17,484 bases of DNA from Paracoccaceae bacterium (GCA_003535335.1 DOHJ01000043.1:2932-20415); one strand, 5' to 3'; counted from the first letter of the stretch, positions 8,263-16,296 are shown. The notes: generated by a model from the letters alone, not told the origin. Numbers and translations: made by a program.

Positions 8263-8604
8263 ATGACCTATGTTGTCCTAGATAATTGCATTGCCTGCAA
8301 ATACACCGACTGTGTCGAAGTTTGCCCCGTAGATTGTTTCTACGAGGGTGAAAATATGCTTGTCATTCATCCGGATGAATGCATTGATTGCGGTGTTTGT
8401 GAACCTGAATGCCCCGCCGATGCGATTAGGCCAGATACCGAACCGGATATGGATAAATGGGTTGAACTGAACCTGAAATACGCCGAGGAATGGCCGGTGA
8501 TTTATGAAAAAATCGACCAATTACCAGAGGCGGAAGCGCGTGATGGGGAAGAGGGCAAGTTGGAGAAATATTTTTCGCCAAAGCCAGGCAAGGGCAGCGA
8601 ATAG
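8263..8604 (+). CDS. fdxA: Seven-iron ferredoxin (FdxA type)
   Basis: This 113-residue ferredoxin closely follows the Azotobacter FdI / FdxA pattern and carries one [3Fe-4S] and one [4Fe-4S] cluster for low-potential electron transfer in the cytoplasm. By comparison with FdI, Cys9, Cys17 and Cys50 bind the 3Fe cluster, and Cys21, Cys40, Cys43 and Cys46 bind the 4Fe cluster. Cys12 and Cys25 correspond to the free cysteines of FdI. The family signature [20 protein letters not shown] is intact and the C-terminal extension ([19 protein letters not shown]) is typical. It lies 51 nt after the S4 gene, and a hairpin follows it. This gene order with CarD downstream is common in Rhodobacterales as far as I recall. 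The electron partners are not evident. Confidence 0.97.
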   Translation: MTYVVLDNCIACKYTDCVEVCPVDCFYEGENMLVIHPDECIDCGVCEPECPADAIRPDTEPDMDKWVELNLKYAEEWPVIYEKIDQLPEAEARDGEEGKLEKYFSPKPGKGSE

Positions 8605-8628
8605 CGATTCGCGCGGGCGTGTGGCTGG

Positions 8629-8646
8629 TCATTTTTGGCAAAATGA
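8629..8646. terminator. Hairpin after fdxA
   Basis: TCATTTT (8629-8635) and AAAATGA (8640-8646) form a perfect 7-bp stem with a TGGC loop, 25 nt after the fdxA stop. The stem is AT-rich and is followed by an A-run rather than a T-run on the plus strand. It may mark the transcript end or protect it, but it is not a classical intrinsic terminator. Confidence 0.3.
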
Positions 8647-8853
8647 TACGGAAAAAAGCATATTTTAGCCCGAATTTCGTAGAAAACACACAAGTTTAGC
8701 TTTGCTGCGCTTTAAATAGGGCATAATTTCTGCTATATTAAATATTGAACTTCATATCGTAATAAATTGCCATCCTCAGCGCTGACTGCCTGACGGGTGG
8801 TTTCTTATCGTCAGAATTCTTGGATCTGGCAGCAAGCAAGAAAGAGACCGTAA

Positions 8854-9372
8854 ATGAGTAAATCAAAGAAACTGGACTTTCGCCCTGAAGAATTTGTAGT
8901 GTATCCGTCCCACGGTGTGGGCAAGGTTGTGTCGGTTGAAAAACAGGAAGTTGCCGGTTTTGAGCTGGAAATGTTTGTGATTGCCTTTGAAAAAGACAAG
9001 ATGACCCTGCGGGTTCCAACCAACAAGGCAATCGAAGTGGGCATGCGCGCGCTTTCGTCGCCCGATATTATTGCCCATGCGCAACGGACCTTGAAGGGGA
9101 AAGCCAAGGCCAAACGTGCCATGTGGTCACGCCGGGCGCAGGAATACGAGCAAAAGATCAACTCGGGCGATCTGATTGCGATTGCCGAAGTGGTGCGCGA
9201 TTTGCACAGAACCGATGATCAGCGCGAACAGAGCTATTCCGAGCGCCAGTTGTATGAAGCGGCGCTGGAGCGGTTGACCCGTGAATTTGCCGCCGTGGCC
9301 GGTGATGGTGAAGACAATGCGCGCCAAGGTATCATTGATATTTTGCTGTCGCGGGTTGTGGCTGCGGCGTGA
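8854..9372 (+). CDS. carD: CarD-family transcription regulator
   Basis: This 172-residue protein belongs to the CarD/CdnL family, which binds the RNA polymerase beta subunit and stabilises open promoter complexes, notably at rRNA promoters. The N-terminal RNA-polymerase-interacting domain (about residues 10-70) shows FVVYPSHGVGKVVSVEKQEVAG and the following beta strands through RVPTNKA. The C-terminal half is helical and basic at first (LKGKAKAKRAMWSRRAQEYEQK), typical of the DNA-binding part. Length is normal. The start is preceded by AAAGAGA at suitable distance. The 249-nt region upstream is AT-rich and probably contains its own promoter. In alphaproteobacteria CarD/CdnL levels respond to nutrient state; this is family knowledge and cannot be read from the sequence. 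Confidence 0.95.
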   Translation: MSKSKKLDFRPEEFVVYPSHGVGKVVSVEKQEVAGFELEMFVIAFEKDKMTLRVPTNKAIEVGMRALSSPDIIAHAQRTLKGKAKAKRAMWSRRAQEYEQKINSGDLIAIAEVVRDLHRTDDQREQSYSERQLYEAALERLTREFAAVAGDGEDNARQGIIDILLSRVVAAA

Positions 9373-9381
9373 ATCAGGATT

Positions 9382-9403
9382 GCGCCACGCTAACGCGTGT
9401 CGC
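9382..9403. terminator. First of two GC-rich hairpins after carD
   Basis: GCGCCACGC (9382-9390) pairs with GCGTGTCGC (9395-9403), nine positions with one mismatch, around a TAAC loop. It starts 10 nt past the carD stop. No T-run follows, so it could be a pause, attenuator or RNA-end structure instead of a simple terminator. Confidence 0.45.
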
Positions 9404-9408
9404 CCCAA

Positions 9409-9435
9409 GCGCTTTGAGCCTGCGGCCCAAAGCGC
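9409..9435. terminator. Second GC-rich hairpin, just before yjbQ
   Basis: GCGCTTTGAGC (9409-9419) pairs with GCCCAAAGCGC (9425-9435), eleven positions with one A-C mismatch, around a 5-nt loop. It lies 5 nt after the first hairpin and 18 nt before the yjbQ ATG, with no T-run. Its position could limit yjbQ expression or separate it from carD. Confidence 0.5.
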
Positions 9436-9453
9436 GCAAAGCGGTAGTCGGTT

Positions 9454-9861
9454 ATGCAAACAACATTTAATGTACAAACCGATGGTGTCGGTCTTTATGA
9501 TTTCACCGGTCAGGTCGCGGGTTGGATCAAAGGTGACGGGTTGTTGACGCTATTGGTGCAGCACACCTCTTGCTCGTTGTTAATTCAGGAAAATGCGGAT
9601 CCCGAGGTTCAAACCGACTTGCAAAACTTTTTTCACCGTTTGGTGCCACCGACGACGGATCCCAGCATGGCCTATTTGACCCACACCTATGAAGGGCCCG
9701 ATGATATGCCTGCCCACATCAAGGCCGCTATGTTACCTGTGAGCTTGTCCATTCCTGTGCAAAACGGGCAGATGCGATTGGGAACTTGGCAGGGAATTTA
9801 CCTGTTTGAGCATCGAAATGCGGCGCATAGCCGCCAAGTTGTAGCGCATCTGGGAAGCTGA
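9454..9861 (+). CDS. yjbQ: YjbQ/UPF0047 family protein
   Basis: This 135-residue cytoplasmic protein is a full-length member of the YjbQ (UPF0047) family, a small beta-rich trimeric fold often labelled secondary thiamine-phosphate synthase because of weak activity in E. coli. All family motifs are present: QHTSCSLLIQENADP (36-50), HTYEGPDDMPAHIK (77-90) and LGTWQGIYLFEHR (109-121), including the conserved His, Glu and Arg residues. The physiological role of the family remains uncertain. The gene begins 81 nt after carD, behind two hairpins, and has no strong Shine-Dalgarno sequence, so expression may be low or controlled. nrdR follows after 135 nt with its own likely promoter. Confidence 0.95.
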   Translation: MQTTFNVQTDGVGLYDFTGQVAGWIKGDGLLTLLVQHTSCSLLIQENADPEVQTDLQNFFHRLVPPTTDPSMAYLTHTYEGPDDMPAHIKAAMLPVSLSIPVQNGQMRLGTWQGIYLFEHRNAAHSRQVVAHLGS

Positions 9862-9900
9862 GGGCTGCTACGCCTGTTAAGTTTTGAATAAATTGGGCAA

Positions 9901-9919
9901 TCACCATGTTGCGTGGTGA
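9901..9919. terminator. Small hairpin after yjbQ
   Basis: TCACCA (9901-9906) and TGGTGA (9914-9919) form a 6-bp stem with a 7-nt loop in the gap between yjbQ and nrdR. It is either a weak end structure for yjbQ or a small operator upstream of the nrdR promoter. Confidence 0.25.
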
Positions 9920-9928
9920 AATCAGCTC

Positions 9929-9957
9929 TACACAAATTATTGCGGCTGCCCTATAGT
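9929..9957 (+). promoter_or_regulatory. Candidate nrdR promoter
   Basis: TACACA (9929-9934, four of six to TTGACA) and TATAGT (9952-9957, five of six to TATAAT) are spaced by 17 nt. Transcription would begin near 9963-9965, about 30 nt ahead of the nrdR start codon. This is a pattern match by eye. Confidence 0.4.
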
Positions 9958-9960
9958 ACC

Positions 9961-9969
9961 TGTGGATAA
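9961..9969 (-). promoter_or_regulatory. Perfect DnaA box in the nrdR leader
   Basis: TGTGGATAA here is the exact complement of the DnaA consensus box TTATCCACA. It falls at the predicted nrdR transcription start, 28 nt before the start codon, where bound DnaA would be expected to interfere with or tune transcription. A single nine-base match can occur by chance. Confidence 0.45.
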
Positions 9970-9996
9970 CTTGCACCCTAACCCAATGGAGAGGCT

Positions 9997-10464
9997 ATGC
10001 GCTGCCCTTTTTGTGGAAATGTCGATACTCAAGTAAAAGATTCAAGACCGGCCGAAGATCATGCGGCAATCAGGCGGCGGCGGTTTTGCCCGGCCTGTGC
10101 TGGACGCTTTACCACCTATGAACGGGTGCAATTGCGTGATTTGGTCGTGATTAAATCCAGTGGCCGGCGCGAAGAATTTGGCCGCGACAAGTTGGCGCGT
10201 TCAATTCGCATCGCCCTGCAAAAACGCCCGATTGATCCGGAGCGGGTTGATCAGATGATTTCCGGTATAATCCGGCGATTGGAGAGCATGGGGGAAACCG
10301 ATATAAAATCCGCTGTTATTGGCGAGATTGTGATGGAATCCCTTGCCCGGATCGACACGGTTGCGTACGTTAGATTTGCCAGTGTTTACAGGGATTTTCA
10401 GGATCCGGATGATTTTGATAAATTCGTTAGTGAACTACGCCCAAGCGAAAATGATGACGAGTGA
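9997..10464 (+). CDS. nrdR: Transcriptional repressor NrdR
   Basis: This 155-residue protein is NrdR, the repressor of ribonucleotide-reductase genes, which senses dATP/ATP. The N-terminal zinc ribbon is complete: Cys3, Cys6, Cys31 and Cys34 (MRCPFC and CPAC), followed by GRFTTYER. The ATP-cone domain fills about residues 49-139 with the usual [16 protein letters not shown] opening. Length is normal. The ATG at 9997 has GGAGAGG a few bases upstream. Its stop overlaps the ribD GTG start (GTGA), so the two genes are translationally coupled, a common arrangement in alphaproteobacteria. A perfect DnaA box lies in the leader; I do not see a convincing NrdR box pair there. Confidence 0.97.
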   Translation: MRCPFCGNVDTQVKDSRPAEDHAAIRRRRFCPACAGRFTTYERVQLRDLVVIKSSGRREEFGRDKLARSIRIALQKRPIDPERVDQMISGIIRRLESMGETDIKSAVIGEIVMESLARIDTVAYVRFASVYRDFQDPDDFDKFVSELRPSENDDE

Positions 10465-11561
10465 CACAAGCCGCGGCTGATGCGCGGTTTATGGCGCTTG
10501 CCCTGTCTTTGGGTGCGCGTGGGTTGGGGCGTGTTTGGCCTAATCCGGCTGTGGGTTGTGTGATTGTCAAAGATGGCCGGATTGTCGGACGCGGATCCAC
10601 GGCTGATGGCGGGCGGCCGCATGCGGAAACCGTTGCTTTGGAGCAGGCCGGGGCGGGCGCACAGGGTGCCACCGCTTATGTGACGCTAGAGCCATGCGCC
10701 CATCACGGAAAAACACCGCCTTGCGCCGATGCTTTGGTGGCGGCGGGGATTGCGCGGGTTGTGACGGCGCTTGAAGATCCTGATCCCCGGGTTGCCGGCA
10801 AGGGGCATGCGGTTTTGCAACAGGCCGGTCTTCAGGTTGTTACCGGAGTGGGCCGTGATGGGGCAAAGCAGAGCCATTCAGGATTTTTACAGCGATTGAA
10901 ATTTGGCCGCCCGATGCTGACCTTGAAGCTTGCCAGTAGTTTTGACGGACGAATTGCCACGGCAAGCGGCGAAAGCCAGTGGATCACCGGGCCGCAAGCG
11001 CGCCGCATGGTTCATCTGTTGCGCGCGCGCCATGACGCGGTGCTGGTCGGTGGCGGAACGGCGCGAAAGGATGACCCGATGCTGACGGTTCGCGGGCTTG
11101 GGCGGATGCGCCAACCGGTTCGCATTGTCGCCACGCGGCAGTTGGATTTGCCACTTGGGGGCAAGCTTGCGGCAAGTGCTAACAAGGTGCCGGTGTGGAT
11201 TTGCCATGGGCAGGATGCCGATCCGGCACTTTTGTCTGTCTGGCAAGGATTGGGGGCAAAATTAATGCCATGCGAGACACGTCAGGCAAAGCTTGCGCCG
11301 GATTCCATTTTGCAGGCGCTGGGTGCGGCGGGTTTGACGCGGGTGTTTTGTGAAGGTGGCGGTGGTTTTGCGGCATCGTTATTAAAGGCAGGGCTGGTGG
11401 ACGAGGTGGTTTGTTTTAGTGCCGGTCTGGCAATCGGAGCTGAAGGGGTGGCCGCTTTGGGGGTGATGGGGGTGAACAGATTGGCGGCTGCACCGAGGTT
11501 TGAATTGGCGGATTGTCGGCCGGTTGGCGGGGATGTGATGCAGATCTGGCGACGGGTTTGA
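10461..11561 (+). CDS. ribD: Bifunctional riboflavin deaminase/reductase RibD
   Basis: This 366-residue enzyme carries out two successive steps of riboflavin synthesis: deamination of the pyrimidine intermediate, then reduction of the ribosyl side chain. The N-terminal zinc deaminase domain has HAE (54-56) and [11 protein letters not shown] (78-88), giving the zinc ligands His54, Cys79 and Cys88 and the catalytic Glu56. The C-terminal reductase domain starts near residue 148 with [18 protein letters not shown] and contains [22 protein letters not shown]. Both domains look intact. Translation starts at a GTG overlapping the nrdR stop codon. Downstream the usual riboflavin partners ribE and ribBA are absent; instead there is a hairpin and a convergent capsule gene. 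Confidence 0.96.
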   Translation: MTQAAADARFMALALSLGARGLGRVWPNPAVGCVIVKDGRIVGRGSTADGGRPHAETVALEQAGAGAQGATAYVTLEPCAHHGKTPPCADALVAAGIARVVTALEDPDPRVAGKGHAVLQQAGLQVVTGVGRDGAKQSHSGFLQRLKFGRPMLTLKLASSFDGRIATASGESQWITGPQARRMVHLLRARHDAVLVGGGTARKDDPMLTVRGLGRMRQPVRIVATRQLDLPLGGKLAASANKVPVWICHGQDADPALLSVWQGLGAKLMPCETRQAKLAPDSILQALGAAGLTRVFCEGGGGFAASLLKAGLVDEVVCFSAGLAIGAEGVAALGVMGVNRLAAAPRFELADCRPVGGDVMQIWRRV

Positions 11562-11604
11562 GGTGAGGTTCGGGGGCGCTTTGGATTTTCGTATTTGATT
11601 TATG

Positions 11605-11621
11605 CGCCGGAGCCTCCGGCG
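11605..11621. terminator. GC-rich hairpin between convergent ribD and kpsC
   Basis: CGCCGGAG (11605-11612) and CTCCGGCG (11614-11621) form an almost perfect palindrome; allowing a real loop gives a 6-bp stem with loop AGCCT. It is followed by GGGGATATTTTGGG. I recall this hairpin-plus-ATATTTT pattern as a frequent Rhodobacterales intergenic element. It sits between the ribD and kpsC stop codons and may serve both strands. Confidence 0.65.
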
Positions 11622-11652
11622 GGGATATTTTGGGAACAATAATGGGACAGGG

Positions 11653-13686
11653 TTAGCGCCAAATATGGGCGTAGCTGGCAAACAGGCCTTGAAGTTTGGC
11701 CAATATTTGCAGGCTGGCGCGTTGTTTGGGCAGGCTGCTGTTTTGTAGCCGCTCTATGATGACTTCGACGGGGCAGGGCAGGTTGCTGACAGGGTCATGA
11801 TAGCGTGGATAACCGATCAGGCAGGCATGGGTTAATTCGGCCAGTGTTGGTTTGGCGCATCTGCGATCGGGTGCTGTGACAAGGTCGGTTGTCAGGCCCC
11901 AGCCGGCATAAAACGGCATGCCAAGGCAGGTGACGGGTTTATCCCGTAACAAGGCCTCAAAGCCCAGCAGGGATGTCATGGTCCAGATTTCATCCACGGC
12001 ATCGATGAGTGAGATGGAATTCGAATTTTTTGCAGTAACATCAGCATATTCAGCTGCATCTGTTTGACCGTTTCGAAGGCCCTGTTCGACGTCCGGATGC
12101 GGTTTGTAGATGATTATGGCATCGGGATTTTCGGATCGGCAGCGTTTTAACAAGGCGATATTTGTTGTGATTTCGCAGCACCCTTTCAAGATCGAGGCGT
12201 CATCTTCGACCTGACCCGGAACAAGGATGCGATGTCCTTTTGGCAGATCAGGCAGATCAGTATTGCCAACATTATATTTGCTTAATTTTGCACGTTTCAG
12301 GCTTTGGATCAGGCGTTCACTGCGTAAAATTGCGGGTTCGGGTAAGTTTGGCGAGACAGCGATCAGTTGTTCAAGCCTGCTGTCGCGGTTCGGGTCATAA
12401 TAGATGCCCAGATCGTCGCAAACCAGTGACAGTGGTGCATTCAGGGACGCGCCCAGACCTTTGGAGCGCAAAAACCCGTCTTCAACGCGCAAAATCAGGG
12501 TTTGGTTCATTTCAGCAGTTTCTTTATTGGCCCAAACCATCACAGATGCGTTGGTTTTAGCGGCTAGTTCGGTGGCTTTTGCGGGATCATTCTCAAAGCG
12601 GATTTTTTTATGCCGGCCAAAAAACCCCTGTAGTGGGGCCCGTTTCCAAAGGCGCATACCGATTGCAACATGGCCTTTGGAATCCTCGCGCCAGCTGCGT
12701 GCCTTGACTTCCAGAGTGTCAATTACGGTTTCCAGCTCACACAGCTGATCGCGGTAGGGATCGTACCATTTTGGGTAAAGGATCATTGCGGCGGCAAATA
12801 ATTGGGCCCGTGTCAGTTTGCGTTGACGCCGATCTACCGGTGCTTCGTCCGCCGTCAAGCCCCAGCCTGCATAAAACGGCTGGCCAAAAACCCGCGGTTT
12901 ATGGCCGGCAAGGATGGCCTCGAAACCCAATTGCGAGGAAACTGTGTAAACGGCAATGGCACCATCCATAAGCGCCCAAGGCGAGATGGGATCGGTCAGC
13001 AAGCAAACCCGTCTGCTGCTATCGCTTGCGCTGTAATAGCCCGGCCGGTGGCCTGCCAGCGTTTCCGGATGGGTTTTTATGATGATTTGCGCGCCCGGGT
13101 GTTCTTCTTGGGCAAACACCAGCATTTCGGCAAAGCGGGCGCGGTTTGCGCCGCTGGCGGTGACGGATGCATCGTTTTTGGTTTGGTCAATCACCAGAAC
13201 ATAGCCCGGGGGGGGCAGGGGCAAGTCGGGGTCGTGGGCGTTGTATTTTGATAAATCGGCGGCTTTGATCCGTTCAATTGCTGTGCGGGCACGATTTAGC
13301 AGGGCGGCGTCATCCAGAGGGTGGCTGGAGAGCAGCAGTTCCAGATCACTTGGGCGGGAGGGGTCAAAATGTACGGCCCGCTGATCTAGAAACAGGCCAA
13401 GCGCAGGATCACCCGAGCGACCCGGGTGGATAGAGCGAAGGAATGCGTCCTCTACGCGTAAAATTGGCGCATCGGTGTGGCGAGCAACGGCTTGGCCGCG
13501 GTGGGATGTCGGGCTTTGGCCCCAGATGCCGATCATATCGCCGGATTTGGGTTTGCCCAGTTTTATGTCGTAGCCCGATAGCTGCAAAATCCGCCGGATG
13601 CGTTTTTGGGTTAGAAAACCGCCATTATAGACAAAAAGCCGCCGACGTGGTGTGTCGGCGGCTTCTGGATCAGAATTTATACGCAT
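11653..13686 (-). CDS. kpsC: KpsC-like capsule Kdo transferase, two tandem domains
   Basis: This 677-residue protein resembles KpsC, which with KpsS builds the poly-Kdo linker on the lipid anchor of ABC-transporter-dependent capsules. It consists of two related glycosyltransferase halves. Repeat motifs occur at matching positions: ILRVEDAFLRS (75-85) with ILRVEDGFLRS (398-408), KTHPE (204-208) with KPHPD (528-532), and PFYAGWGLT (270-278) with PFYAGWGLT (591-599). In characterised KpsC the halves add alternating beta-Kdo linkages. No membrane helix or signal is seen, matching cytoplasmic action at the inner membrane. It starts 12 nt after the OPX lipoprotein gene stop, with a poor ribosome site, and is the last gene of the module. 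It converges on ribD. Confidence 0.94.
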   Translation of the reverse strand: MRINSDPEAADTPRRRLFVYNGGFLTQKRIRRILQLSGYDIKLGKPKSGDMIGIWGQSPTSHRGQAVARHTDAPILRVEDAFLRSIHPGRSGDPALGLFLDQRAVHFDPSRPSDLELLLSSHPLDDAALLNRARTAIERIKAADLSKYNAHDPDLPLPPPGYVLVIDQTKNDASVTASGANRARFAEMLVFAQEEHPGAQIIIKTHPETLAGHRPGYYSASDSSRRVCLLTDPISPWALMDGAIAVYTVSSQLGFEAILAGHKPRVFGQPFYAGWGLTADEAPVDRRQRKLTRAQLFAAAMILYPKWYDPYRDQLCELETVIDTLEVKARSWREDSKGHVAIGMRLWKRAPLQGFFGRHKKIRFENDPAKATELAAKTNASVMVWANKETAEMNQTLILRVEDGFLRSKGLGASLNAPLSLVCDDLGIYYDPNRDSRLEQLIAVSPNLPEPAILRSERLIQSLKRAKLSKYNVGNTDLPDLPKGHRILVPGQVEDDASILKGCCEITTNIALLKRCRSENPDAIIIYKPHPDVEQGLRNGQTDAAEYADVTAKNSNSISLIDAVDEIWTMTSLLGFEALLRDKPVTCLGMPFYAGWGLTTDLVTAPDRRCAKPTLAELTHACLIGYPRYHDPVSNLPCPVEVIIERLQNSSLPKQRASLQILAKLQGLFASYAHIWR

Positions 13687-13698
13687 CGTGATGGATGA

Positions 13699-14835
13699 TT
13701 AATCAAGACCGGTTGCTGTCGTGAGTGCTTCGGCCGATGTCATGGTGCCTGTCAGGGCTGACATGGTTTTGTCCCATTGCACGAAGGGCGCTTCGGTGAC
13801 GTAAACTGTGTCACCATCGCGGATCACAAAATCGCGCGCCATGAACATGCCGTTTGGCTGGGTCAGGTTTAAAACATAAATCATGCGTTGTGACCCGGTT
13901 AGATCATTGCGTTGCAACACCGCATTGGCAACTTCGGCGGACTCGTTTCGGAAAACAAAAACACCGGTTGGATCGGCCGCGGCTGTGTTAAGACCGCCGA
14001 CCTGCGCAATGGCCTCGATGGCCGACAGGGTCTGGGTTTCAAACTGCACGCGGGTTTGGGTGCCGGTTGCCCCAAGCGCGGTATAGGCACGCGTGTCTTT
14101 TTCAATCAGGATGCGGTCTTTATTGCGCAGGGCAATATCCAGTTGGGGATGTTTATAAAGGTCTTCAAACCAGATTTTACCACGCTGTTTGCCGCGGATA
14201 ACCGTGATCTGGGCGATTTCCGGTTCAATTGAAATGCCGCCAGCGCGTGCCAGCATGGCACTCAGTGTGCGGGTCGGGCGCTCGATTGGATAAACGCCTT
14301 GGGCACCAATGCCGCCAACCATGGAAACGGTTGCGCCGTCACCGGCCAGCCGTGTTACCAGAACCTGCGGATCGGGTGTTTGTTTGTCCAGTTTTGCGGT
14401 AATTATGCGGCGCAAGGCTTCGGGCGAATTGCCTGCGGCACGAACACGACCCGCATAAGGAATGAATATATGACCCGATCCATCAACCTGTACTTCTTCC
14501 AGTACAGTCGCAGGTGCACCTGGCGCGCCAAGCAGGGGGTCACTTACGTTTTCCCAAACTGTCAGGCCTAATACATCACCCGCCCTGATTGTATCAGGGC
14601 CGATCGAATTGGCGTTTTTGAAGGCTTTTGAAAATCCCAATGCAGGCATTACTGCCGTGGTGCGCGTGACGTGATCATTCACCGTCAGCACAAATGCATC
14701 ACCTTTTTTAAGGACGGAACCTGCAAATATTTCGCGTTTATTTGGGCCGGAACGTGGTAGACCACACGAACCGACGACAGCAACTGCTGCTGTTAAGGCC
14801 ACTATTTTGACCCAAGCTGAACCCGTGATTTTCAC
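13699..14835 (-). CDS. Outer-membrane polysaccharide export (OPX) lipoprotein, Wza/KpsD-like
   Basis: This 378-residue protein exports polysaccharide through the outer membrane. I chose the GTG at 14835 because a strong AAGGAG lies 8 nt upstream and because it gives a compact lipoprotein signal: Lys residues, a hydrophobic core (VKIVALTAAVAVVG) and the lipobox VGSC with Cys24 as lipidation site. An in-frame ATG at 14871 would add 12 charged residues before that. A polysaccharide-export domain occupies about residues 81-163 (IGPDTIRAGDVLGLTVWE, then QVDGSGHIFIPYAGRV), followed by two SLBB-like segments (about 168-245 and 255-370). E. coli KpsD is larger and not a lipoprotein, so this is nearer the Wza branch. 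It sits between kpsS and kpsC, which ties it to capsule export. Confidence 0.92.
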   Translation of the reverse strand: MKITGSAWVKIVALTAAVAVVGSCGLPRSGPNKREIFAGSVLKKGDAFVLTVNDHVTRTTAVMPALGFSKAFKNANSIGPDTIRAGDVLGLTVWENVSDPLLGAPGAPATVLEEVQVDGSGHIFIPYAGRVRAAGNSPEALRRIITAKLDKQTPDPQVLVTRLAGDGATVSMVGGIGAQGVYPIERPTRTLSAMLARAGGISIEPEIAQITVIRGKQRGKIWFEDLYKHPQLDIALRNKDRILIEKDTRAYTALGATGTQTRVQFETQTLSAIEAIAQVGGLNTAAADPTGVFVFRNESAEVANAVLQRNDLTGSQRMIYVLNLTQPNGMFMARDFVIRDGDTVYVTEAPFVQWDKTMSALTGTMTSAEALTTATGLD

Positions 14836-14843
14836 TGTCGGGT

Positions 14844-14849
14844 CTCCTT
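14844..14849 (-). promoter_or_regulatory. Ribosome-binding site deciding the OPX GTG start
   Basis: On the minus strand this reads AAGGAG, eight nt before the GTG at 14835. It falls inside the coding part of the longer ATG reading, which therefore is unlikely to be the true start. Confidence 0.75.
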
Positions 14850-14930
14850 TTTTATATTTAAACTGCCTCAAGTTTTTTTCTCAAGCTACGGGAATCCAGA
14901 CTAAAAAGATAGCCATTGATTCGTTTTTCT

Positions 14931-16223
14931 CTAATTTACAAGGCGCAAGTGTTGCCTTGGTGCCGCGGTTCCGGTCTCAAGTGCCGTATAGGGGTCTTGT
15001 TCAGCCAGCACCATATCGACCACAAGACGCATCAACTGATCACGACCAAGGGCCGAGTAAAAACCGCCGGGTATTTGCGATGTTTCCAGCAAATACTGGC
15101 GGTATTCTTTGTAGGCACGGATATCGGGGCGGCCCGGATTGGCAAAGAAATCAGCAAGCGGCAGGGTTGAGACGAATTCTTGCTTGGCAAATACCGCATC
15201 GCCAAACACCTTGAGCGGAATTCCGCGGCGCAACACCTGTTGGGCGGCGGTTGAGTTAACCGTAACGGCGCTGCGGGTGTGGTTTAGCAATTGGGCCAAT
15301 TTGCCGCCGCGCACGTGATGCACCCGTTTTTCCACCCCGTATTTTTGCGCCAAGTTCGAAATGGTTTTACGCAGGTTGGCGCGACCGGTTTCCAGTGGAT
15401 GCGCCTTGAAAACCAGATGGTGGTGCGGGGCGGCACCTTTGGCAAAATCCTTGACGACCAGTTCCAGAAATTCAGCCATGGTTTCAAACGGGCTGTGCAT
15501 TGTAAAGCTGCTGTCATGTTCCAGCTGTAGCAGGACCAAATGATAGGGATAGCCCCCGCGTTTAATCCGGGCGGTGGAAACAACCCGACTGGCCCAATGC
15601 ACCGGCATCATCAATAAACGGCGCAGGTATAATTTAAATTCGGCCACAACACCCAGATCGCGGTGTGGTTTGAAATTGCAATAAGATCCGTTACGAAACA
15701 TCACAAACCAGTGGTAAAGCGCACCGTAAAAAACATGCTGGCGCATATCGCCCCAATGGCTGGGGGCTTCGGGGGTGATGATTTCGGTATTTGCCAAGGT
15801 TTTGCGCATTTGCTTGACGTTCATATCCATCAGGCGCGAATGGCCGTTGCTGCCGCCGCGCTCGTAAGTCACCCAGTAAGGGCGCAGATAGCCCTCTTCG
15901 AAGACGTGAACAGTGATGCCGGCGGACTTGGCGCGTTTTACGGCCTCGGCGTGGATAAAACGGGTGTCGCCGTAAAGCACCAGATCGGTAATCTGCTTTT
16001 CGGCGATGATGTTTTCAAAATATGCGGGCCAGTTTTCCTGTGGTTCCTTAAAGGCAATATAGCTGTCTTTGTGAAACCAGAATGCCCGATCACCTGCGTT
16101 AAATCCAACACGCCAAACCTGCGCGCCTGCGGTTCGCAGCATTTTGCCAAGCCGGTTAAAAAAGGGTCCATGCGGCCCTTGCAAAAACAGAAAATGGCGA
16201 TCTTTGCCTGATAGATAACCCAT
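14931..16223 (-). CDS. kpsS: KpsS-like capsule Kdo transferase
   Basis: This 430-residue protein resembles KpsS, which adds the first Kdo to the lysophosphatidylglycerol anchor of ABC-dependent capsules before KpsC extends it. Characteristic motifs are FLFLQGPHGPFFNRLG (11-26), HVFEEGYLRPYWVTYE (106-121), KAHPLE (273-278) and NSTAAQQVLRRGIPLKVFG (323-341). The first motif lies right after the N terminus, which supports the ATG at 16223 even though no clear Shine-Dalgarno sequence precedes it. No signal peptide or membrane helix is visible. It is the first gene of the module; the OPX gene follows after 95 nt. Upstream, 74-103 nt before the start, sits a perfect 12-bp inverted repeat that could control the module. 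Confidence 0.94.
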   Translation of the reverse strand: MGYLSGKDRHFLFLQGPHGPFFNRLGKMLRTAGAQVWRVGFNAGDRAFWFHKDSYIAFKEPQENWPAYFENIIAEKQITDLVLYGDTRFIHAEAVKRAKSAGITVHVFEEGYLRPYWVTYERGGSNGHSRLMDMNVKQMRKTLANTEIITPEAPSHWGDMRQHVFYGALYHWFVMFRNGSYCNFKPHRDLGVVAEFKLYLRRLLMMPVHWASRVVSTARIKRGGYPYHLVLLQLEHDSSFTMHSPFETMAEFLELVVKDFAKGAAPHHHLVFKAHPLETGRANLRKTISNLAQKYGVEKRVHHVRGGKLAQLLNHTRSAVTVNSTAAQQVLRRGIPLKVFGDAVFAKQEFVSTLPLADFFANPGRPDIRAYKEYRQYLLETSQIPGGFYSALGRDQLMRLVVDMVLAEQDPYTALETGTAAPRQHLRLVN

Positions 16224-16296
16224 TACAACTTGTTCACAATCTTAACTCTATGGTTTTGAATTTGAATCAAAGCGCGCGATTTGTCACGCGATAATG

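Noticed and set aside
8650..8853. A firm sigma-70 promoter for carD
   Set aside because: Several TATATT- and CATAAT-like hexamers exist, but none has a convincing -35 at 16-18 nt spacing, so no single promoter is called.
9886..9900. CtrA site (TTAA-N7-TTAA) before nrdR
   Set aside because: The second half reads ATAA instead of TTAA, and it lies far upstream of the likely promoter.
9930..9960. NrdR box pair upstream of nrdR
   Set aside because: One stretch matches the box consensus at about 12 of 16 positions, but no properly spaced second box follows; the best second match overlaps the first.
11653..13686. The internal similarity in kpsC as a recent gene fusion or assembly duplication
   Set aside because: KpsC proteins normally have two related glycosyltransferase halves, and the halves here are diverged outside the motifs.
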